Assembly (NCBI GenBank): GCA_963281255.1
Contig: OY725499.1
Location: 310,001-374,000 of the forward strand
Reading direction: 5' to 3'
DNA from: Aphrocallistes beatrix
Taxonomy: Eukaryota; Porifera; Hexactinellida; Sceptrulophora; Aphrocallistidae
DNA length: 64,000 bases
In this document: piece after piece, positions 52,930 through 63,332 of the stretch
Layout: each line of letters starts with the position of its first letter
Numbering within the stretch: position 1 is the first letter of the stretch
Position numbers and translations under genes: made by a program
Notes under the pieces: generated by a model
What the model was told of the DNA's origin: nothing
Databases searched by the model: none
What the model saw: only the letters and a program-made list of their open reading frames with translations

Positions 52930-53882
52930 GGTTGGTAGGGCCATGACCATACCAATAATTTATCGAAGGTTATTATCTTATTTTCGTCATAATAACAATA
53001 CGTGTCCAAAATAGCCAACCAATCCCTGTCCCTAATATATGCCTGTTATGGCAGCTTAGCAGCCGTACCCTCAGATACCGTGAAAAGACTTTCCCCTACT
53101 ATGCTGTGTGAGCTATCCCGGGTTTCCTCTGTTTTCCTTTTAATAACTATCTTAGTCTCACGTAGGTTTGCCGTGGAAATGGGAATCTGTGGGTATTCCC
53201 ATATGGGATGGGAATAGGAATGACTTTAAGCCTATGGGTATTCCCACATGTGGGTTTCTGTGGGTTTTGCTACAGAAATCCTGTGGGAATGGGAATAGGT
53301 ATTGAAATTCGATTCCCAAGGCAACCCTGCTCACACGACAACCAACTTCCTGTTCTACTGGTCCATAGAGATGCTCATTGTTCGCCTTGATTATCTCCTT
53401 TGTTTTCCAACTCCTCTCCGATTCATTGCCAGTGTGATCTCCTCTCCAATCTTCTCTCCTCCAATACCGACGCAAGGCAGTTGGGAGAGATGTGGTGCTT
53501 AGTGTATATATTTGGTTCTATATTTTATTCAAATATTACGTATTTATGCATATTAAAATTGGTATACTTACTCTATAATATATTAAACATAGGTACTTAG
53601 TTATTAGTAGAATGTGTCTTAGAATAGTATATAATAGCAAATATCCCGTCCCGTTTGTCCCAAATGTCCCTAATTATGATAACAAGATTTCATAAACTAA
53701 CAGTGTAGAATGGAAGTGAAGTGTATTAAATAAGAACAATGTTTATACTAAAATTGCACGTAGTAGATAAACCTGCATAGAATTGATAAAAATGGAGTCT
53801 AGATATGATACAATAATTGCAGTCATAGGCATAAACCTGGGCAGATTGGGCCCTCATACTATTCAGAGGTTTATAAGCAAAA
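52930..53882. other. Upstream flank of the 11-finger gene, no gene
   Basis: This matches 56220-57420 (except inserted elements) and partly 59690-59900. It includes a hAT-type MITE at 53164-53333. The short ORFs on both strands arise from the repeated TGGGAAT / ATTCCCA motifs. Confidence 0.5.
53164..53333. mobile_element. hAT-type MITE with ATTCCCA subrepeats
   Basis: The left end GGTTTGCCGTGGAAATGGGA and right end GATTCCCAAGGCAACCCTG are inverted. CTCAC occurs on both sides, so the target duplication is imperfect. The same element lies at 56456-56655 with a longer interior. The ZF1 and ZF4 flanks show no copy. Confidence 0.65.
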
Positions 53883-54794
53883 CGATTGTGCATTTTGTGA
53901 TAAAAGCACCAAAATTGGTACACATGTACATTGATATACTATGAACATTTTTGGATATTGGGCCACATGAAACGATGCCTATGTCAGCCATGACAGCTGC
54001 CCCCAAATTATCACATCCGATAGTATTGCCGGAATTGTCCTCTATCAATAACTTCTTTTAATCACACCATATTTGATTGTTGAATTCGTGTCCAGCACGA
54101 AATTTCCAGCAATTTGATATATATATTGACCATATTTGGAGAATCTTTTTGGTTTCCCGTTCCTAGCAACGGCCTGGAATGTTGAAAAATTCCGATCTCT
54201 AAATTTTTGAGGAACCATATCGAGTGACCCCTTGTTCTTCTCGGCTAGGTTCTGCGAGTACGAATATGCTAATTAGAACGCTCTGATATATCATATGTAG
54301 AATATATGAATGTTTTACCACATTCAACTATACCTTCCACTATGGCATACCACAAAACTTTCATATATTCCACATATGACATATCAGAGCATTCTAATTA
54401 GCATATTCGTACTCGCTGAACCTAGCTGAGAAGAACAAGGGGTCACTCGATATGGTTCCTCCAAAATTTGGAGATCGGAATTTTTCAACATTCCTGGCCA
54501 TTGCTAGGGACAGGCAACCAAAAAGATTCTCCAAATATGGTCAATATATATATATCAAAGTGCTGGAAATTTCGTGCTGGACACGAATTTAACAATCAAA
54601 ATATGATCTGTTGTGATTAAAAGAAGTTATTGATAGGGGACCATTCCAGCAATACTATCGGACGTGGTAATTTGGGGCCAGCTGTCATGGCTGACATAGG
54701 CATCGTTTCAGGTGGCCCAATATCCAAAAATGTTCATAGTTATCAAAGTACATGTGTACCAATTTTGGTGCTTTCATCACAAAATGCACAATTG
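53883..54794. mobile_element. Palindromic foldback element, copy 4
   Basis: This 912-base whole-length inverted repeat is centred near 54338. Arms run from CGATTGTGCATTTTGTGATA to its complement, with TTATAA near both outer edges. There is no coding capacity. It carries the CCTAGCAACGGCCTGGAATG box (54162-54193) related to the boxes in copies 1-3 but is otherwise very different. Confidence 0.85.
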
Positions 54795-54972
54795 TTATAA
54801 ATTTCATGCTATGCCGCACCACTATTTAGAGTTCTCTACCCCTTAGTTTGATAAAGAGATCTGATTTCATTCTCGTATTAAAAATATGATTGGATTGTTA
54901 GATAATCTGACTAAGAATAACAATCTAACAAATAGTAATGGGGGCTATCATAAGTATAAATAGAGAAGTCTT

Positions 54973-56040
54973 CTACTTGTCTCTTTGATGCACGTTTAAA
55001 GCATGTTTCTTAAGACTTGAGGATTGAGAAAAGAATTTAGAACAAATAGAGCATTCAAAAGGTTTCTCTCCAGTATGAGTACGAATGTGCATTTTAAGAT
55101 GTGATGAAGTAGAAAAAGATTTAGAACAAGTGGAGCATTTATACGGCTTCTCTCCAGTATGAACAGTACGAATGTGCTGTTGAAGATTCGATGAATTAGA
55201 AAGAAATTTAGAACAAGTAATGCATTTATACGGCTTCTCTCCTGTATGAGTACGACGAATATGTCCTTTCAGAGTTGGCAATCGAAGAAACGATCTGGAA
55301 CAAGTAATGCATTTATAAAGCTTCTCTCCTGTATGCATACGGATGTGTGCTTTGAGATATGATGAACTAGAAAATGATTTAGAACAAGTAGGGCATTTGT
55401 AGGGCTTCTCTCCTGTATGAGTACGGATGTGTTCTTTCAGATTTGGCAATTGAGAAAACGATTTGGAACAAGTAATGCATTTATATGGCTTCTCTCCAGT
55501 ATGAGTACGAATGTGCGTTTTAAGTGATGAAGGAGTTATGAACGATTTAGAGCAAGTAGAGCATTCAAAAGGCTTCTCTCCAGTATGAGTCCGGATGTGT
55601 CCTTTCAGATGTGGCAATTGAGAAAACGATTTGGAACAAGTAATGCATTTATATGGCTTCTCTCCTGTATGAGTACGAATGTGCATTTTAAGAAATGAAG
55701 GAGCTATGAACGATTTAGAGCAAATCGTACATTGATACTTTTTAATGGTTTCCAGGCCATTATGCGAGGTAAGAGGGTGTTTGTGCAAAATTGTCGGATA
55801 TGTTTGAATACCTGGTTTTTGAGACATTCTTGTCCCTTCATTTTCCATAACCCGAATGGAACGTCTTGAAGCTAGCATAGGAACCTTTCTACCACTAACA
55901 CTCTCATCTTCAGGCTGGTTATCCTGATCAACAAAATCACCATCAAACTCTATCTCCTCTCTACTATCTGACAGACTCAAGTACTCAGATCCTTCTTCAG
56001 CTGATTCGTAAATGGATTCGGTTTCGTACTCCAGTTCCAT
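54973..56040 (-). CDS. C2H2 zinc-finger protein, 9 fingers
   Basis: This 355-aa single-exon protein has the shared acidic N-terminus (1-about 94), then nine C2H2 fingers with HTGEKP linkers (one HTGEKL). The recognition order equals that of the 7-finger gene with an extra finger pair: [16 protein letters not shown], then [16 protein letters not shown], followed by the same SSSSYLKA to SQSSSLKK series. So one two-finger block was duplicated in this lineage or lost in the other. Confidence 0.95.
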   Translation of the reverse strand: MELEYETESIYESAEEGSEYLSLSDSREEIEFDGDFVDQDNQPEDESVSGRKVPMLASRRSIRVMENEGTRMSQKPGIQTYPTILHKHPLTSHNGLETIKKYQCTICSKSFIAPSFLKMHIRTHTGEKPYKCITCSKSFSQLPHLKGHIRTHTGEKPFECSTCSKSFITPSSLKTHIRTHTGEKPYKCITCSKSFSQLPNLKEHIRTHTGEKPYKCPTCSKSFSSSSYLKAHIRMHTGEKLYKCITCSRSFLRLPTLKGHIRRTHTGEKPYKCITCSKFLSNSSNLQQHIRTVHTGEKPYKCSTCSKSFSTSSHLKMHIRTHTGEKPFECSICSKFFSQSSSLKKHALNVHQRDK

Positions 56041-57703
56041 ATTGATTCTAGAATTTCATACACTGTAGTACCCGTACGCAGCTTTTACGACAAACTTTGA
56101 GAAATTCAATCTAATATAATCTAAAATTCTAAATAAACATTTCCTTATATTTACACAAAGTATTTATATAAGAATGCATTCCTGAAGCGTCATTGGCATT
56201 GACTCCGGTAAGGGTTGGTAGGGCCATGACCATACCAATAATTTATCGAAGGCTATTATCTCATTTTCGCCATAATAACAATACGTGTCCAAAATAGCCT
56301 ACCAATCCCTGTCCCTAATATATGCCTGTTATGGCAGCTTAGCAGCCGTACCCTCAGATACCGTGAAAAGACTTTCTCCTACTATGCTGTGTGAGCTATC
56401 CCGGGTTTCCTCTGTTTTCCTTTTAATAACTATCTTAGTCTCACGTAGGTTTGCCGTGGAAATGGGAATCTGTGAGTATTCACATATGGAATGGGAATAG
56501 GAATGACTTTAAGCCTATGGGTATTCCCACATGTGGGTTTTCCTATGGGCTTCCTGTGTTTTTTTCTGTGGGTTTCTGGGGTATTCCCACAGAAATCCTG
56601 CGGGAATTGGATGGGAATAGGTATTGAAATTCGATTCCCAAGGCAACCCTGCTCACACGACAACCAACTTCCTGTTCTACTGGTCCATAGAGATGCTCAT
56701 TGTTCGCCTTGATTATCTCCTTTGTTTTCCAACTCCTCTCCGATTCATTGCCAGTGTGATCTCCTCTCCAATCTTCTCTCCTCCAATACCGACGCAAGGC
56801 AGTTGGGAGAGATGTGGTGCTTAGTGTATATATTTGGTTCTATATTTTATTCAAATATTACATATTTATGCATATTAAAATTAGTATACTTACTCTATAA
56901 TATATATTAATTAATAACCCTTGAAAGCATTTGGGATTTTTCTATTTATAGTAGTAACCCCAAACTTGTATGGCTTCCCCATTGAAAATGGCTTAAACCG
57001 GAAATGACGCAACACATTCCTGTGGCAAGCGTGGGTTTTAAACATAGGTACTTAGTTATTAGTAGAATGTGTCTTAGAATAGTAACCAGGGCAAATATCC
57101 CGTCCCGTTTTGGAACTCATATATTGAGGTAATTTTAAGTGTCTCGTTTTTCCATGAAATTCCTCAATTATGCTCATAATACTTTTCAATTGGGTCCCGC
57201 GATTTTCCACAAAATTCGACACTGTCCCTAATTGTGATAACAAGATTTCATAAACTAACAGTGTAGAATGGAAGTGAAGTGTATTAATTAAGAACAATGT
57301 TTATACTAAAATTGCACGTAGATAAGCCTGCATAGAATTGATAAAATGTGTTTAGTTATGATACTATAATTGCAGTCATAGGCATAAACTTGGTGAGAGT
57401 GGGCCCTCATACTAATCAGAGGTTTATCAGTAATTAGGTGGTGAAGCATAGTATGTTTCATATCCTTAAAAATATTACCAGTACAGCGCTAGCGCCACGG
57501 TTTTAGAAATGTTCCGGTTTGTACTGACCAAACGAACCACATTTGAAAAGTGGTCCGATTTAACAGGACAAACCTGAGGCCACTTTTGAAAAGTGGTCTA
57601 GTTGAAACCGTACCAACCTGGACCAGTGGCACCGGCACTGTCAGTAAGATAAATTTATATAAAATATTCTTTATGCTCGACAAGTGGCTGAAAATCGATA
57701 GAG
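56041..57703. other. Upstream flank of the 9-finger gene, no gene
   Basis: This matches the 52.76-53.88 kb flank. Differences are a longer hAT-type MITE (56456-56655), a piggyBac-like MITE (56918-57035) and an extra block at about 57085-57235. Bases 57360-57690 match 48120-48400. Confidence 0.5.
56918..57035. mobile_element. 118-base piggyBac-like MITE, second copy
   Basis: It starts CCCTTGAAAGCATTTGGG and ends GGCAAGCGTGGG and is almost identical to 50109-50226 (one visible base difference). The paralogous flank at about 53570-53590 lacks it. Flanks read TTAATAA and TTTTAA, a slightly altered TTAA duplication. Confidence 0.82.
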
Positions 57704-58138
57704 CGTATATATATATATATATATATGTATATAAAACGAATTGATTGAAGAAACTGCCGGGCGCAGAACGCTGATTTTTGGCATGTGATTTTTAAAAGTT
57801 AAGCAACACAGTTATTCGGGCATAACTCAGCCATTATAGGAGATAGAAGGCTGAAATTTTAATAGAATCTGTAAACTAACATGCCTCATAAATGATGCAA
57901 CTATCATCAAAAAATGATGACTCATCACTCTGTTATGACGTCATCACTAAGCATCAAAAATTTCAAGATTGACAAATTTGGCGATTTTTCGAGTGATATC
58001 GATTTTAAAAGATGGACATATTTTTAGATGATATCTCCCTTATAATTAACTAATGTTACCCCCAGGCGACCGGAGGGAGCCTCGGGCGGACACAAAGTGT
58101 CCGACAGTCGCGCAGCGCAAGCAAACGAAGCGCGCTAG
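57704..58138 (+). mobile_element. Helitron-like element, 5' shortened
   Basis: It begins in a TA run, contains GAATTGATTGAAGAAACTG, TGACTCA (57918) and TGACGTCA (57936), and ends AACGAAGCGCGCTAG before T. Compared with the unit at 48405-48565 it replaces part of the flank, so a deletion accompanied or followed the insertion. Confidence 0.75.
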
Positions 58139-58471
58139 TTTCTTTATAAATGTCACATCAGTTCTATGAAAGTCTCCATTACACATATTCCAAGATAGCA
58201 ACACAACGATGTTTAGACTAGGATTCCACAAATTTTCTACCTGGGGGGTCCACAGCCCACTTATCGTCGCTGTGCGCAAATATTATTTATGTATTCATCG
58301 GATGCCCTCACTCTTTTAGAGTTCTCTACCCCTTAGTTTGATTAAGAGATCTGATTTCATTTTCGTATTCAAAATATGACTGGATTGTTAGATAATCTGA
58401 CTAAGAATAACAATATAACAAATAGTAATGGGGGCTATCACAAGTATAAATAGAGAAGTTTATTTGTCTCT

Positions 58472-59526
58472 TTAATGCACGTTTAAAGCATGTTTCTTAA
58501 GACTTGAGGATTGAGAAAAGAATTTAGAACAAACAGAGCATCCAAAAGGTTTCTCTCCAGTATGAGTACGAATGTGCACTTTAAGATCTGATGAAGTAGA
58601 AAAAGATTTAGAACAAGTGGAGCATTTATACGGCTTCTCTCCTGTATGAACAGTACGAATGTGCTGTTGAAGATTTGATGAATTAGAAAGAAATTTAGAA
58701 CAAGTAATGCATTTATACGGCTTCTCTCCTGTATGAGTACGACGAATATGTCCTTTCAGAGTTTGCAATCGAAGAAAGATTTGGAACAAGTAATGCATTT
58801 ATAAAGCTTCTCTCCTGTATGCATACGGATGTGTGCTTTGAGATATGATGAACTAGAAAATGATTTAGAACAAGTAGGGCATTCAAAAGGCTTCTCTCCT
58901 GTATGCGTACGGATGTGTTCTTTCAGATTTGGCAATTGAGAAAACGATTTGGAACAAGTAATGCATTTATATGGTTTCTCTCCAGTATGAATACGAATGT
59001 GCGTTTTAAGTGATGAAGGAGTTATGAACGATTTAGAGCAAGTAGAGCATTCATAAGGCTTCTCACCAGTATGAGTCCGGATGTGTCCTTTCAGATGTGG
59101 CAATTGAGAAAACGATTTGGAACAAGTAATGCATTTATATGGCTTCTCTCCTGTATGAGTACGAATGTGCATTTTAAGAAATGAAGGAGCTATGAACGAT
59201 TTAGAGCAAATCGTACATTGATACTTTTTAATGGTTTTCAGGCCATTATGCGAGGTAAGAGGGGGTTTGTGCAAAATTGTCGGATATGTTTGAATCCCTG
59301 GTTTTTGAGACATTTTTGTCCCTTCATTTTTCATAGCCCGAATGGAACGTCTTGAAGCTAGCATAGGAACCTTTCTACCGCTAACACTCTCATGTTCACG
59401 CTGGTTATCCTGATCAACAAAATCACCATCAAACTCTATCTCCTCTCTACTATCTGACACACTCAAGTACTCAGATCCTTCTTCAGCTGATTCGTAAATG
59501 GATTCGGTTTCATACTCCAGTTCCAT
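58472..59526 (-). pseudogene. Zinc-finger gene with a single frameshift
   Basis: This is the paralogue of the 9-finger gene. The acidic N-terminus and five fingers read well from the ATG at 59526, but in finger 6 one base is missing relative to 54973-56040 (about 58772-58780), giving a premature end after SKSFFDCKL. Fingers 7-9 continue in another frame to 58472, where the end lacks the QRDK tail. With only one lesion it is either a very young pseudogene or a sequencing error; if an error, it would be a normal nine-finger gene. Confidence 0.85.
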
Positions 59527-60074
59527 ATTGATTCTAGAATTTCATACACTGTAGTACTCGTATGTAGCTTTTACGACAAACTTTGATAAATTCAATCTAA
59601 TATAATCTAAAATTCTAAATAAAATTTCCTTATATTTACACAAAGTATTTATATAAGAAAGCATTCCTGAAGCGTCATTGGCGTTGACTCCGGTAGGGGT
59701 TGGTAGGGCCATACCAGTAATTTATAGAAGGCTATTATCTTATTTTCGCCATTATAACAATATGTGTCCAAAATAGCCCACCAATCCCTGTCCCTAAATA
59801 TATACCCCTGTTATGTCTGTTATAGCAGCTTAGTGGCCGTACCCTCAGATATCGTGAGGAGACTTTCCCCTACTATGCTGTGTGAACTATCTCGTAAACT
59901 CCTTTAGTGACATTATCGAAACGTAAGTTTCCCTGTCATATTAATTTGACGTCATCCCACCAGTAAACCTAAACTCAGGTTGAGTACCCAATTTATTGGG
60001 ATGAAGCCTCTGACATCGAAATTTTGATAACAAAATTTCATAAACTAACAGTGTAGAATGGAAGTGAAGTGTAT
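59527..60074. other. Upstream flank of the fourth zinc-finger gene
   Basis: The conserved promoter block extends to about 59900 (TCAGATATCGTGAGGAGAC), then diverges. Bases 60030-60073 match 57245-57283 (AACTAACAGTGTAGAATGG). No gene is seen. Confidence 0.5.
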
Positions 60075-60825
60075 GGGATCGCGGAATTTGACTAACGCTT
60101 AATTAGGAATTAGACCAACAAGTATGATGTTAGGAATTAGACCAACCGTTTTTGACAAGTTGGAATTTGACTAACGGTTGTTTTATTTCAAAAGGGGCAG
60201 CGAAATAAGATCAAAGTTTAGGTAGGAATATGACCAACTAGCGTGAGCTAGGAGTTATACCAAGAGTTATACCAATTTTTTAAAATTTAGGAATTAGACC
60301 AGTGTTTCTTAACCTTTTTAGACTTCCACACCCCTTCAGCCTTCGAAATCAAATCTCGCACCCTTTTTTAATATAAAGGTAGCGTAACGTATAATATAAA
60401 GGTAGCGCCATTACGTCTATTCAATAGAATGCATTGATTTACACATTATATGATTTGGGCATGCCTAATTTCCGGGATGGGACGAGTGAAGATGCTAATC
60501 TCCGGGACGGGACAGAAAAGTATCTAATTTCCGGGACGGGACGGGTTAAGATGCCTAATTTCCGGGACGGGATGCCGTCCCGTCGGGGAAATTAGGCATA
60601 CCCATATGATTTTGAAAAAGCATTTCCAAGAATACAATAAAATATGCTAAAGCTAAACAATGAACTTCATTGAGTAGGCAAAATGGAACAATTTTGTTAT
60701 TACTTGGGAAATATTAATCAAGTGGCTAACTTTCTCGCACCCCCAGGGGGTGCGTAGGACGATTCTAGGGGGTGCGTAGGACGATTCTGGGGGGTGCGAG
60801 AAAGTTGGTCAAATTCCGGCGTCCC
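60075..60825. mobile_element. 751-base element with GGGA termini, nested contents
   Basis: Ends GGGATCGCGGAATTTGAC and GTCAAATTCCGGCGTCCC are flanked by perfect 8-base duplications AAGTGTAT (60067-60074, 60826-60833). Empty sites exist at about 53718-53730 and 57272-57284. Inside are TTAGGAATTAGACCAAC repeats, a CAGTGTTTCTTAACC hAT-like start at about 60310, and the small element at 60456-60603. The 8-base duplication suggests hAT. Confidence 0.85.
60456..60603. mobile_element. 148-base MITE of GGGACGGGA repeats
   Basis: It starts TGGGCATGCCTAATTTCC and ends GGGGAAATTAGGCATACCC, flanked by ATATGATT (60448-60455, 60604-60611). The interior repeats CTAATTTCCGGGACGGGA about four times. It is nested inside the hAT-like portion of the 751-base element. 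Confidence 0.82.
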
Positions 60826-60833
60826 AAGTGTAT

Positions 60834-62223
60834 TAAATAAGAACATTGTTTCTACTAACATACACGTAGATAAATAACCCTGCATAGAATTGATAAAAAT
60901 GGATCTTGTGTAGCATACATAATATGTTATTAAAGTAGGGAGAAACCTAGTAAATTTCAGCAGATTTCCAAAATTATCATCATGGTCATGACGCAATCTT
61001 ACAAGTATTTGAGAGAGATGAGAATTCACATCCCATTGTTCATCCAGGAAATCAGATACCGTATTTCCCTGAATAAGCGCCGAGTCTAAAGGGTGAGCGA
61101 AATAAATAAGCGCCGGGGCTGGAATAAGCGTCGGACGCCTGGGCATTTTAGTTCTCTGAACATCATATCAAACTAGTATTCTCAGTAGTGGCATAGATAC
61201 AAATGCTTTTTGAAACATTACATTATCCTTTTTTAATAGAACTAACATTCTCAGTTGTGGCAAAAATAAAAGTGCCAGTCAATGTAGTAAACAAAAAAAA
61301 GAGCGCCGGGTCTAAATAGCGAATGAAAAAAATAAGCGCCGGGTCTAAAGGGTGCACGAAATAAATAAGCGCCCGGGTGCTTATTCGAAGCAATACGGTA
61401 CTATTAATTTGGTATGCCTACTTATAAACACTGAATGTGTCAAAATAAAAATGTAGTTTTGAGTTTTTTAAATTATCGTCTTAGCATAAAAGCGTAATGA
61501 CATCATAGTAGATGTTAGAAAATTAGCCAATCAAATTAGTAGCTAAATGTCGGACTTCCTATGCATGAGCCATGGCATTATCTAGAAGCACGAGACGTTC
61601 CTTTAGGCGCATGAATTTAAGCCCGAAAGTGTTTAGGAATGTGAAAATTAGAATAATCCCCAATTTCCCGTATATTATAATGTAATTTATTGATTTAGGC
61701 TTATGAAAATTGAGGGGTTTGAGATTAGGAGCGTATCTCTGGAAGGCCGTGTGCCTGCTCAGGCGAGCCAGGACGTTTTGTAAGGGAGGACAAATCAACC
61801 AACTGGGGTCATAAGCCCCGCGTGGGGTCCAAGGGCAAAGGCCCTGGAAGCTAACAACAATTTGTCCCACAATTTGGACAGATTCATCTAATTTAGAGGT
61901 TCTAGAAATACAAATTACTCCGATGACACTCCCTCTCATAAATTATTTTATAATTTAATAAATAAATATTCAGACTTTATCCAGCCAGAGAGGGCAGCTA
62001 CTCCCCCTAACACCTCCCTACGCCCTTGAGTCTTGTAAAGATTCGTAGACTACTCCCGAATCCAAGGTTATGTATTGCATATGTTTTGATTCTTATGGTC
62101 CATTGTGCTAGATTTGTGTCTCAAGAATAAAACTATTACAGATCATTTCACTTGAATGAGTGCCTATCTGAGGTTGAGAAATTCTACCAGGATCCACAGC
62201 CAAGGACTGGACTCGAGGATTGA
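60834..62223. other. Intergenic region, no gene
   Basis: Bases 60834-60900 continue the zinc-finger unit flank. The MITE at 61059-61398 is listed separately. The ORFs at 60718-61146 and 61559-61939 run through repeats and show no domains. GGGGTCCAAGGGCAAAGGCC-type sequence near 61830 is probably another degraded hAT-type element. Confidence 0.45.
61059..61398. mobile_element. 340-base MITE with AATAAGCGCC subrepeats
   Basis: The left end CCGTATTTCCCTGAATAAGC and right end CTTATTCGAAGCAATACGG are inverted and flanked by TA. Several AATAAGCGCCGGGTCTAAA units lie inside each end. It is probably of the Tc1/mariner-pogo type. Confidence 0.75.
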
Positions 62224-62466
62224 GATTATTCAGATAATGCCCGACTCCACAAGACCAAGCTGGTAAGGGAAAAGTTGGAAAGTGAGAGAGTTGTAGAGCT
62301 AGATCCTCCTCCCTACTCACCAGACCTCGCTATGTGTGAGTTATGTCTCTTCCCTGAGCTGAAGAAACACCTGGGAATTCCAAAATCGAGCTCACTTCGG
62401 ATCAGAGATTTTCCAGTTTATGAAAGCTATACCACGAGAAGACTTCAGAAAGAATTAAATGAATAA
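62224..62466 (+). pseudogene. Mariner transposase fragment
   Basis: The frame encodes DYSDNARLHKTKLVREKL, then ELDPPPYSPDLAMCELCLF and PELKKHLG, matching the C-terminal catalytic region of mariner transposases (HDNARPH and PPYSPDLAPCDFFLFP motifs; DD34D family). Upstream the frame is closed by a stop at 62221-62223, and the rest of the transposase is not recognisable. It is a decayed fragment, not a functional gene. Confidence 0.82.
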
Positions 62467-62756
62467 AGAGGTTAAAACTAGTGATAAACCATCAAGGAGA
62501 TTATTTCGAGAAATCACTACTTTGATATTAATTCCTTTACCATAGTAAATTACACGATGATTACTTATTGTACGCCCGTGGTAACTAACGGAAATGATTA
62601 GTGCCAAGTTAGTTTTTTTGTTGTTAAAATACGAGGATTTGTCTCCCCCAAACTACTGTGATAGAAGGAATTCTCCATCAAAATATTGCAAGTTAATTTT
62701 TAGACGTGTTCTTGCACTAATTATTACATCAAATATTGGATATCAGTAACTCTTAC

Positions 62757-62892
62757 TTGCGACAAGTCCCCAGGAACAGAATTGTTCCCATACATAGAAG
62801 TTAATACTAAATCTCATCGGTTATTTGGGAACTCCGTTTGATCGGGGAAAAATATCCGAGACCAAAATCTCCAGAATAAGCGGAATCACCTG
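62757..62892. mobile_element. Pogo-like MITE, hit by a hAT-type insertion
   Basis: It contains GGAACAGAATTGTTCCCATAC and ends ATAAGCGGAATCACCTG with TA beyond. It is the same family as 45901-46047. A GGCGTAGCC-type element is inserted at its very end. Confidence 0.62.
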
Positions 62893-63324
62893 TAGGGGCG
62901 TAGCCAGTGGCGCCTACAAGGGCCTGCCAGGGGACATGGTCCGTCTTAACTGGGCCTGCGGGCAGGCTCTGCAGGCCCATTGGCTACACCAGTGTTTCTC
63001 AACCTTTTTCTTCTCGCGGCACCCTTTCTAAACTTATACCTTTCAGCGGCACCCCTTAATTTGACTTAGGGGCAGGCCAATGAACAAATGATAGTAAAAG
63101 TGAAGATTGATTTGAATTATTACGACTTTATTATAGAATAACTAATTAATAAACTAGGAAATTATTGTGAATATTGTGTAATAAATTATTCCAGAGGATT
63201 GTCAGAGGACAATCATCAAATTCAACACATTGACAATGGTATCAATAGAAAATAAAATAAAGCAGTATGTAAGTGTGGTAAGGCCTGCGGCACCCCGGTT
63301 GAGAACCACTGGGCTACACCTATG
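62893..63324. mobile_element. hAT-type MITE of the GGCGTAGCC family, interrupted
   Basis: It starts TAGGGGCGTAGCCAGTGGCG and ends TGGCTACACCTATG, flanked by ATCACCTG (62885-62892, 63325-63332). About 100 bases belong to this element; the rest is the nested MITE at 62990-63311. Confidence 0.82.
62990..63311. mobile_element. 322-base hAT-Charlie-like MITE
   Basis: Ends CAGTGTTTCTCAACCTTTTT and CCGGTTGAGAACCACTG are flanked by perfect 8-base duplications GGCTACAC (62982-62989, 63312-63319). Both GCGGCACCC boxes lie just inside the ends. It is nested in the preceding element. Confidence 0.9.
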
Positions 63325-63332
63325 ATCACCTG

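Noticed and set aside
53158-53502. Overlapping ORFs on both strands near 53.2 and 56.6 kb
   Set aside because: They arise from the TGGGAAT / ATTCCCA subrepeats of a hAT-type MITE duplicated in the zinc-finger flanks.
60718-61146. 142-codon minus-strand ORF
   Set aside because: It crosses the ends of two transposons and lacks any domain.
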